From NCBI GenBank assembly GCA_021399445.1, contig JAJTUQ010000006.1, positions 248,001 to 312,000 on the forward strand: DNA of 64,000 bases. Direction: 5' to 3'. The notes below the pieces were generated by a model, which did no database searches, had not been told where the DNA came from, and was given only the letters and a program-made list of their open reading frames with translations. This DNA is from Xylogone sp. PMI_703. Taxonomy: Eukaryota > Ascomycota > Leotiomycetes. This document shows, in pieces, positions 56,188 through 64,000 of the stretch. A program made the position numbers and the translations under genes. Each line of letters opens with the position of its first letter. The first letter of the stretch is position 1.

Positions 56188-57302
56188 CCAGACAATTCAA
56201 GGTCTCGAACAACGAATGCAGGCCGGGAGCCGAAATGTTAGTCTCCAAATGCAAACCGGAACAGAACTAATCAAGCTGCACATTGATACAGCATTACAAG
56301 AGTCGTGGGACCAGAAGCCCATTCGATTCCAGGACGCAGTAGGGAGGCGATACCCTATACCTCTAGAAGTGTGCGGAACGTTTGAAGTAATGTCTTATTC
56401 TAGTGTTCATGTTGCACACATTCAACTGTACACTAACATGCCCATTAGGGATTCCTTGATTTCCTAAAGCACGCTTTTAAAGATACCCCAATATTGGATG
56501 CGGTCAAACAGAGGTCTATCTGGCTATTTAGTCCTGTGCCAGGAAAGCCTAAGCTATAAGATTTGACTACAGATGAAGACTGGCATGTCTGTATTTGGCG
56601 ATGGAGTTTGCAATGAGCTCGCTTTTACGATGCTGTCTGAGGCGTCAGATGATGTGGGAATCAGTTTTCAGGAGCCGTTACCACACTGGGTAACTTATCC
56701 GGAGGATTCTAAGTTCAAGCTACCGTAAGTGTTAACTTAGCGCTTATCTGCTATAACCAAATTAGTTCTCTAGAGTTTCACGGAGAGATGGCTTACGAAG
56801 ATTTGTACTATCAAACTGCTATCTAAATAAAAATCCGAAAACCAATCAGAAACAACGTAATCATACAAAAAGAAAGGTTCGTACATTACCTCACTATAAC
56901 TCATTCGATACTTAAAACCTGAAGGCCAAGGCTCGAATCAGTCAATCACTGATTACACCTTATTCTTGTCCAAATAAGACAGGCTGTGGGGAGAGCTTCG
57001 CAAGCCAGGCAGAGCTTAATAAACATCTGAGACCTCAATTTTACTCAGTAGATTCACTAAAACTATATTTCCATACACCCACACCCAACTATGGCTCTGT
57101 GTGTCTTTCGTGTGGTGCACCCACTTCTCTGTACTACTGCGAGACCATAAAAGAGGTATTTGCTGAAGGTATTGAGCTTCAAAGGCGCTTGACAGGGAAA
57201 AGTGAAGGCATTTCCAGGTGTGTTGCCGGGTCTGTTACTGCCTCTTTCCCCCATTTGTGCGTGTCGTGTTGCGGCCTTGGAGTGCTCGCCTTGAAGAAGT
57301 AG
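56188..57302 (+). pseudogene. Decayed fungal ubiquitin-like-domain protein plus zinc-finger-like fragment
   Basis: After a plausible acceptor at 56187, an exon to 56386 encodes IRFQDAVGRRYPIPLEVCGTFE. This resembles the ubiquitin-like module found at the start of many fungal STAND and orphan proteins (usually xFxDAxGRxxPxPxE). A GT..AG intron (56387-56448) leads to FLDFLKHAFKDTPILDAVKQ, which continues to TAA at 56557-56559. The frame stays meaningful beyond the stop (DLTTDEDWHVCI) and then shifts to MKTGMSVFGDGVCNELAF (from 56573). Downstream, 56960-57302 has an open frame with CPNKTGCGESFASQAELNKH and CLSCGAP, possibly a degenerate zinc finger of the same or another gene. Recognition of the family is from memory and tentative. 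Confidence 0.42.
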
Positions 57303-58022
57303 TTACGAACAGGGAGGAGAGTGATAACACAGCAATTTCGAGAAAAAATCTTGCTTAAACTTCGGAAAGAATATACTGCTAGTTTTAGAACTCTGAATTT
57401 CTGTTTCTAGGGATTAGTGCCTTTGGAATTTGATTTTCTTTTGCTGCTAAGTGTGACGGACCTGGATGCATGGGCTGAGATTTGAAAGAGTTTAAGAATA
57501 AAGCTAGTTTTGTAAGTGACTGTATGCTTGGAGTATAGTTTCCAGTTGGATTTATTTTAGCAACTTCGACAACTGATTTTGTGAAGCCACGATCAGGAAA
57601 ATGTTAATGTCACGTGAAATTATCATTATATAATTCAACGTGTCTAAAGATGCGTAAGTAGGTCGTATTTTTCTGTTTGCTCTTTGCTCTCTTCCTTTCG
57701 GGTGAAAAAGGTACAATTAGAGTGAAGGTTTTGTCAAACTTCAAATATGGCTACACTAGAAGTACGTTTGCTTTCTTCAACGACATATTTACCACCGGAA
57801 TATTAATTCCAGTATCTTTCCACATTTGATGGAGCATATTCCTAAGTTTTCGGTGTTTTCCTGTCATTGCTGTGAGCAAGTCTGTTTGAGTAGTCTTGAT
57901 AACCATCTGCCATATATTCACAGAATTCCCACTGCTGTCCGCAAACCGCTGTCCGATTCTGCTTGACGTTGATAATTGCCGATATTGCAACAAAACTATT
58001 ACACAACCCCCCACGTACTACG

Positions 58023-58269
58023 TATCCCCTCCGCCAGTGAGAATTGCTCACTCTTGGCGAAAATGCACCCGCAGTTATGCAAGCTACTATGACGATTTGT
58101 GGTATTTGATTGGGGGTTACGTCTTTAATTTGGTTAGCGAAACTTAAAAATAGTCCAACTGATCTTGCACAACTTAACCGGGCCCACTAATGGTTAGTGG
58201 TGTAAGTAAGATGGATCCGATTTATGCATTTTTGCCAAGAGTGAGCAGCTCTCACTGGCGGAGGTGATA
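58023..58269. mobile_element. 243 bp mariner/Tc1-like MITE (58025-58267) with TA duplication
   Basis: Terminal inverted repeats of about 43 bp match at all but four positions. The left arm begins TCCCCTCCGCCAGTGAG at 58025, and the right arm, read inward, begins TCACCTCCGCCAGTGAG at 58267. Both are flanked by TA (58023-58024 and 58268-58269). Each arm also holds its own small palindrome (GTGAG..CTCAC). There is no transposase. TA duplication and this arm type fit the Tc1/mariner superfamily. Confidence 0.85.
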
Positions 58270-59152
58270 ACTCCTTTTTTATTATACCATATAGGGCGAT
58301 TTGTATACATTGATTTTAACCCCTGAATCAGTCCCACGATTTGGTATCCCTTATAAATTGTAGTATAGAATTCACTGTAGGATAACAACTTAATTCAATC
58401 TTTATGTTGGTATTACGCACCTACCTATATTCATTCTGACACAATTTCCCACTCCGTCCAGGAGCAATCTCGTTCTTCTGAACCATTTCCCTCAAGCTAA
58501 AGTAAGCGAGGTGTCGCCGCAGCTGAAATGTAGACGCCTAGCTTTGGTGCAACCCCAAGGGGCTCTAAACCAATCATGATGTTCCCGCTAGGAGGGTGGC
58601 TCGCTGTTTACTGCTGAAAAGAACTCTTATCGAGGGAGGGGGGCCCAGCTATGGAGTGAGACTCCTAGAATAAACTGTCGATTGGTCAAAATGGACAGAT
58701 GACCACTTGCATACGGCGAGAAATTGACCGGCATATGTGCTGTGAAGTGTATTGTGGCTTGGAAACTGCGGATTATGGATGGGAGCGAGAGCGTATATGC
58801 ATGTGCATGTGTTGCCCTTAAAGGAATCAAGAAGAGAGCTAGGAAACGGCCTACGCAGCCTCACCGCGGAGAGTGCTTAGCTTCCTGCCGGAACAATGGA
58901 CCGATTATGGGAAAGGGCAAAGAATTAACTGAATTAATTATCCTACGATGCAATTCCAGTACAATTTATAGTGAGGATTGCATCACGGCGCAACGAATTG
59001 AATAGCCTCGCATAGCATGGTTCTCCTGGGTAATCCTATTGAGGCAATAGTTATTTACGGTCCGTATGCGCAACCGCAATCGCTCTGACGCTTCCGTTGC
59101 GTGTGGCTCATGTCAAGGTTCGCAATAAAAAGGCTGGAGCACCTGTCCATTG

Positions 59153-59443
59153 TACAGTCAAACCTCGCCAAGACGATACCCGATAACCCGATAATCCCGT
59201 TATTCCGATATTTTTGCGTTGGATGGTTTAAATCGCCAGCCAACTCCCGATATCCACGATATCGCTCCTAAACCCCTTAAATATCGTCTTATTCACCTAC
59301 ACCTGACCGTAAGCTGACCTCTCCTAATTGGCTAGGGCCATTACATAAGCGTCATTCCCTGACACTGTTAACTAGACGATAATTCAATAATACGATATAT
59401 TTTGCCTGTACGGAAAGCATCGTCTTATCGAGGTTTGACTGTA
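59153..59443. mobile_element. 287 bp pogo/Fot-like MITE (59155-59441) with TA duplication
   Basis: The ends read CAGTCAAACCTCG at both termini in inverted orientation (59155 inward, and from 59441 inward). Similarity continues through AAGACGAT after two mismatches, and TA flanks each end. Inside are several CCCGATAA / CCGATAT short repeats. There is no coding sequence. Arms beginning CAGTCAAACCTCG with TA duplications are typical of pogo-family elements. The right end lies only 36 bp ahead of the next gene's ATG. Confidence 0.82.
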
Positions 59444-59479
59444 ATATCTTTCAAACACCCTGTCACTCTCAGTTTTCCG

Positions 59480-60934
59480 ATGGATAACGATCAGAATCGC
59501 AATCACTCGGTGCGGCGCCAGCGGCTAAATGACAACCGCGACTTCTATCTTCAGGGCCGTGAGCAGTTAAATGACAACCGCAACTTCTATCGTGAGCGGC
59601 ATGAGCAGCTAAATGAGAATAGAGACTCCTATTTAGAGAATGATCGTGAGCGGCGTGAGCCAGGAACGAACGTTTTTGTCAATCCGCCTCGTGGCCCACC
59701 ATCGCCTCCGCGTGTTTTCCACGTTGTACCACCCAGTCCATCCCCACCTCGTAATCCCAGGAGGCCCGACCGAAGACGACCATCTACAGATCATAACCAA
59801 AGCCGTGGGCCATTCGTTATAAATATTGGAGACCCAATACAACAGGTGCTAGATGTTACAATTTTAGCTGAGCATTACCTTGAATCCGGAGGTGGTATCG
59901 GAGATCTGGAGTATCTGCGGCGTCACTTTGGGCGTGGAAGAGAGAGGAAGAAGATCGCAAAGTTAGGGAAGCATAGAAAGCCGGAGCATGGGCCTGCAAT
60001 GTACGCTTATTCCTCCGTTAATAATTAACCGCTTTTGTCTGATTCCAGTGCTAGACTTAGTTTTTTCTGCTGGAAAAAGGGAAGGCTTGTCGACGACGAC
60101 CGCGTTATAACTTTCACACCTGACAAGCATAAGCGCGATGGCGATATTTGGCTGATTGACAAAATGAAGAACTCTTATCGCACCAAGCTTGATCGTAGCC
60201 TCATCTTTCCACTTCGTACAATTGGGTTTGCAAAATATGTCCGAGTAGGTTTTTAAATTATATTTTCCTCAAAAGTACATATAGTTAACTAAAGCTGCAA
60301 GATGCAAAAGATTGAAAAGGTATTTAACTATAACATAATATCTAATTAACATATTTAGGATAATAAAAGAGGAAAAGTTAACCTGTGGAACAGAAATGGC
60401 GAGTGACAGCACAGCAAACGGTTGAGAGATACAAAGATTCAAGCAGCGTCAGCAGATTTATTTATCGTCTTCGTTATCCCTTTGTAAGCAAAACGATTAG
60501 ACCATGGATGAAAACTTTGGAAACCCTTATCGAGCAAGTTGAAGGAGAATGTGTCATACTCATTGAACTTTTTGAAGTTCCTAATACAGCGTAAGCACGC
60601 TCTGAAGCATCAATTTAGAAATTTATATGTTGATGGTTTTAGAACAATATATGGGCTCCTCTATCTCGTAATTATTTTGTGCACCGGTGCAGGTATTGCT
60701 TACGCAGTCATCAGTAAAGACATAGCTACTGGCATTAGTCTGGGTGGTTATATGGTAGCCTGTCTGGCACTCATATTGGCATTAGTCTCAGCTGGTGAAT
60801 TCATAGGATTGCAGCGGCCAGACTCATATTCCTGGGCGTATGATGTTGTAGATTGCGAAGAAGCATGGGAGATATCCAATCTGGAAGAGGAAGCATGGAA
60901 AGCTTACAACAAGTATCTTATCGACCAACCGTGA
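59480..60934 (+). CDS. Unrecognised membrane protein with N-terminal peptide repeats
   Basis: This proposed four-exon gene encodes 401 aa (59480-60000, 60049-60244, 60394-60590, 60643-60934). The N-terminus has three tandem units of about 15 residues (consensus QLNDNRxFYxxxxE). A Pro/Arg-rich stretch (PPRGPPSPPR, PSPSPPRNPRRPDRRRP) follows, then a soluble part with SFFCWKKGRLVDDDRVITF, GDIWLIDKMKNSYRTKLDRSL and LIEQVEGECVILIELFEVP. Two membrane helices (LLYLVIILCTGAGIAYAVI, YMVACLALILALVSAGEFI) come before an acidic tail (ISNLEEEAWKAYNKYL). I do not recognise a named family. Intron 2 (60245-60393) is the least certain. The 52 bases called intron 3 can instead be read in frame with the last exon as RKHALKHQFRNLYVDGFR, so a one-base frameshift there is an alternative. 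Confidence 0.6.
59515..59655 (+). repeat. Tandem coding repeat, about 45 bp units
   Basis: Three consecutive units beginning CTAAATGACAACCGC or close variants encode the QLNDNRxFY peptide repeats. The first two units are very alike and the third has diverged. Confidence 0.7.
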
Positions 60935-62354
60935 TAGCATTATACTCTGTCAAGCAGCTGTAAAAGAAACTTATAACTGCTTGGCAACGCTGGAGAACTG
61001 CGGAAGCCCTAAGATTCATTTAGCTTTTCAGAGCAATGGTTAACTTTTGTCTCGATTTTAAAACTCGCCGCGTCAGATATTGTGGGAGTGCTATCGGGGC
61101 GTACGGTCAGAACGTACGGTAGCGATATACAATAGGTATGAAGAGCTCTCTGTAAGGCTGTAAAGGATAACTAGAAAACAACCAACTAATTAGAAGGCAG
61201 GGTTCGGTAGAATAGGAGGCGAAAAGGCTGATCTATTGTCGCTACTACAGTTGCTACTATATCTACTGTATGGTGGGTAATGTGATGTGCCAGGAATCCC
61301 TACCACAATATAACAAAGAAATCTTCCTGAATTTTCTTATGGCATCAGTCTAGCTTTCAATTATCCCATTTTATATCCCTCTTTCTCTCTCTCTTTTTCT
61401 TTTTCTCGGTCTAGTTAGACGACGTTTGCTGCTTTCCTCCCTGGTACTAGCTCTTGCTTTCCCTCCGATATGACGCGCCGCTTTCAACGCTTTTTTTTGC
61501 CTTTTTGGCTAATGTATCCTGAGGCGCATGCTAATTACTCTTCTCCAAGGATTTTCTTCTGCAGTGACTTACTCTCTTGACAACACAACTCTAAATCTAG
61601 AAATATTGTGGTCTGTACTAACTCTGATATCCTGAATAAGATTACCATTACTAGCTAACGACGATTTCTAGCCACGTTATATCTTTCTCATCTTCTTTTT
61701 ATAATCTCTAAAGCAGCCGCCCAAAGTAGCCGGTCTAGTAATTGTGGGACGGATCTCGAAAAGCGGACACACTCATTTTCGGGACGCAAAAGGCGCGTGG
61801 CGGCCTGATCGGTCAGGCACAACACCCTTATCATGTCGATTTCCTCTGGTAGTGCGCCCTGGAGTGGCCCGTGCCCTGGTAGCTGACCTCTTCCTGCTTC
61901 TCTCCACATCTTTTTATCCTCCCTTCTTACCTTCTGGCCCGCTTGTAATTATTAGCAGATTGTGCGCGAGAAGCCCCGAATCGTCCACTGTTCGCCGCTC
62001 ATCCGTACCTTGCTTGCGTGTCGAGGTGCGCGCCATTTGACCTTTTCCTGCCTTTGCATCCCAGCGCCCCATTCCCCTGGAAGTTGACCTTGGATTCCGG
62101 GATGCTTTAGGCAACCGAGTAAGGCCCGTGCGGGTCGGCACTCACAGAGCTGCTATGGGTAATACGCTGCCCCTACCTTGCCTATGCGTGAGCAGGGTAA
62201 AGGTAGTCGAACGTAACCATTGAGTATGTGTGGGCGGGCGAGAAACTAACGCGTCGACGAACGCGCCGAGCCCTTAACTATGCGAGCTGAGCAGTAACTA
62301 GCCCGCGGATATTCCTTACAATTTGACTACCATCCGGTCATTCAATCACTAATT
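60935..62354. other. Intergenic region, no gene seen
   Basis: This 1.4 kb stretch has no supported gene. A pyrimidine-rich run lies at about 61379-61411. From about 61740 the base composition becomes more GC-rich, like the decayed helicase-type gene to the right, so part of it may belong to that element. Confidence 0.45.
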
Positions 62355-64000
62355 ATGGATCAACCCGATGTGCTTTTGAGAACTGGTTTGGAGTTCTGCT
62401 TGGAAGGGCCCGCCATCATCTGCCGCCCGTGTCAATTTGCCATTGCTGCCACCGCCGATAAACTTCATGGCCATCTTCGTGATCGACACCATGACGTTTC
62501 GCACCGTCGCGCCGCTGTGGAGCATGTTCAAAGTCTTTATGCAGAAGCCGACCCGGCTTGTTGTCTTCCCAGGCCGGACCGGTCAATGTGTATCCGCTCG
62601 CTTACTATTAATATATAATGGATTTATCTGCCTGCGATATGCAGCTTCAAGACTCTCAGCGAGATAACAATGGTCCGCCATTTGTCCCGTGAGCATAAGC
62701 TTCCAGGGTCCAATCCGTCGTATGACGCATTATATCGTGATGCTAAGCTTCAAACATGGCTACCAAGAAATAGAGCTTCGTGTTGACCTCATCGTGGATG
62801 AATTACACTCAATGGGCTGCTCGCTACTACCAAGGCGCTCGTCGGGACATCCTGGTCAACATCACCAAGATTCGTGCCCGCTCTGGGCCAGGAACTCCCG
62901 ATTGGCCGGTACAATGACGAGGATTTAGTCAGCCCAGAGCAGGATGAGCGGAAGATATTAATGCTGATAGCTGCCACGGACCGTGCTTTTGACAAGTACG
63001 AGGAGACATTACGCCGCACCAGCCGGCCTATTCTTTGCTGGCTTCACACCCATCACGGCACACGATTTACCCGAAACCCCTTAAACTTTTATTGAGAGAT
63101 GCAAGCCGACAGAAGTATAGACGGTTATGGAAAAAGTTCATTGTGTTCATCTTCCGTGCGTACCGCATGGCTCGGCGGCTGCGGAAAGAGGTTCTAGGGA
63201 TACGATTCAATAAGGAGCAACTCAGGCAGCTGAAAATCGTCTGGACAGATCCATCCTTGGATTTCGAGACCTGCTACGGGGAATACATCCTGACCGCGGA
63301 CTGCGAGCAGGGCTATAGCAGTGGCTCTGATGAAGATGAAGAAGAAGAGCAGGGGAGGAGGAGGAGGAGGAAGAGGAAGAGGAAGAAGAGGAAGAAAATG
63401 CGGGAGGGGAAGGAGAAAGGAAGAGGGAAGATTTAGGAGCGGGAAATGAAGATTATCCAGAAACGGCCAATGTCAAAGTGGATCCATTGGCCGAGCTAGT
63501 CTTTCGGTTAATAAGCATTTTCTTCACTACGGAGGAATTCATAGATGGCGATCCAGGCTCAAGCTTGCTGGTATATTTTAGTGGTGTGCTTGGCATCCGT
63601 GAGGATGGTCTTACGTTCAAGAGAGCGAAGGAGTTCACACCGATCGTGGCTGGACTCATTTACATGCAGCGTCTCCTTTTCCTCGAATATGCTCTGCCAC
63701 ATCGTAGGTACGCTCATGTAGGTTACGACCACCGACCCAAGTGGAATCATCTGGAACGACTCAACTTGGTTCGCCTTCGGTACATGGTTCTTGGATCCAT
63801 GAGTCCGCTTGGGGAATTTCTAAGCCTCTTGCACTGTGGACGAAAGCTAGCTCGTCAAGATCCCCCAACTTTCTTTGTCCGCTGGGGGCTAGGTGACCAG
63901 ACGTTACACTATCATGATACATCCATCACCATGGACGAGTTCCACATGCTCACCCACCGAGTTGTCAAGATCGCAGGGGACCTATGTAAGGAGCTCATGT
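62355..64000 (+). pseudogene. Decayed OrsD/RecQ-helicase-like gene (continues past window)
   Basis: The start (MDQPDVLLRTG, then AIICRPCQFAI, HGHLRDRHHDV) resembles the C2H2-like N-terminal domain of OrsD-type (DUF3505) proteins. Later fragments fit the same long fungal family, whose members often end in a RecQ-like helicase: MVRHLSREHKLPG with QTWLPRN at 62670-62780, VSPEQDERKILMLIAATDRAFD at about 62930, YRRLWKKFIVFIFRAYRMARRLRKEVLGIRF at 63110-63220. A frame open from 63430 to the window end holds LAELVFRLISIFFTTEEFIDG, LIYMQRLLFLEYALP, and PPTFFVRWGLGDQTLHYHD. The frame changes several times (stops near 62619, 62813, 63093) and again at a GGA/GAA-rich purine tract, so the gene is broken within the window. 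Confidence 0.7.
63331..63432 (+). repeat. Homopurine GGA/GAA tract
   Basis: About 100 bases consist almost only of G and A. In one frame they encode an acidic Glu run that connects to the downstream open frame, and in another a Lys/Arg run ending at a stop (63434-63436). This low-complexity tract is where the helicase-like frame shifts. Confidence 0.75.

Larger units (their letters stand above)
57303..59479. other. Gene-free region with two MITEs
   Basis: This 2.2 kb stretch has no supported gene. Two TA-flanked inverted-repeat elements account for 58023-58269 and 59153-59443. The rest is AT-rich sequence without recognised structure. Confidence 0.5.

Noticed and set aside
57896..58147. 83-codon plus-strand frame
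   Set aside because: It runs into the left arm of the mariner-like MITE and has no conserved content.
1..64000. CRISPR arrays, rRNA and bacterial-type operons
   Set aside because: No regularly spaced repeats or rRNA-like stretches were seen, and the gene structure is eukaryotic.

Overview
This 64 kb window comes from a filamentous ascomycete (Pezizomycotina). The signs are split genes with short introns (mostly 42-82 nt, GTATGT/GTAAGT-type donors, CTAAC-like branch points), a Zn2Cys6 regulator, HET-domain genes, a highly reducing polyketide synthase, and Pezizomycotina-type orphan families (DUF5672, CorA-like STAND-associated proteins, an OrsD/helicase-like gene). The sequence alone does not settle the class or species.

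Left part (1-12.4 kb): the 3' end of an MFS sugar transporter; a haloalkane-dehalogenase-fold hydrolase; an arylesterase-like alpha/beta hydrolase transcribed divergently from a Zn2Cys6 regulator; a secreted GH93-type glycosidase; a 2.1 kb gene-free stretch with a small hAT-like MITE; and an 802-aa HET-ankyrin protein. This looks like catabolic/accessory gene content.

Central part (12.7-36.7 kb): a probable biosynthetic gene cluster. In order it has a CYP52-type P450 (-), a Caps_synth-type glycosyltransferase (+), a Tri3-like HxxxD acyltransferase (+), a membrane-anchored GH65 acid trehalase (-), a LovG-like FSH-family serine hydrolase (-), a 2640-aa highly reducing PKS (+; KS-AT-DH-MT-ER-KR-ACP, all catalytic motifs intact, no thioesterase) and a DUF5672 Golgi-type glycosyltransferase-like protein (-). 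The hydrolase and the PKS share a 1 kb divergent promoter that carries two strong palindromes. My working model (inference) is that the PKS makes a methylated, reduced acyl chain, the FSH hydrolase releases it, the P450 hydroxylates it, and the glycosyltransferase/acyltransferase attach it to a sugar or another acceptor, giving a polyketide glycolipid.

Right part (37.8-64 kb): accessory and decaying sequence. It has a second HET protein; an arginyl-tRNA synthetase pseudogene with two frameshifts, a stop and no ATG; a small hypothetical gene; a mucin-like single-pass membrane protein; a SET-domain protein; a GFA-domain protein; an eight-exon CorA-like membrane protein; a decayed ubiquitin-like/STAND-type fragment; two TA-flanked MITEs; an unrecognised four-exon membrane protein with N-terminal peptide repeats; and, running off the end, a decayed OrsD/RecQ-helicase-like gene.

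All exon models were made by hand from splice signals and reading-frame continuity. No database search was run, so family names rest on recognised motifs.
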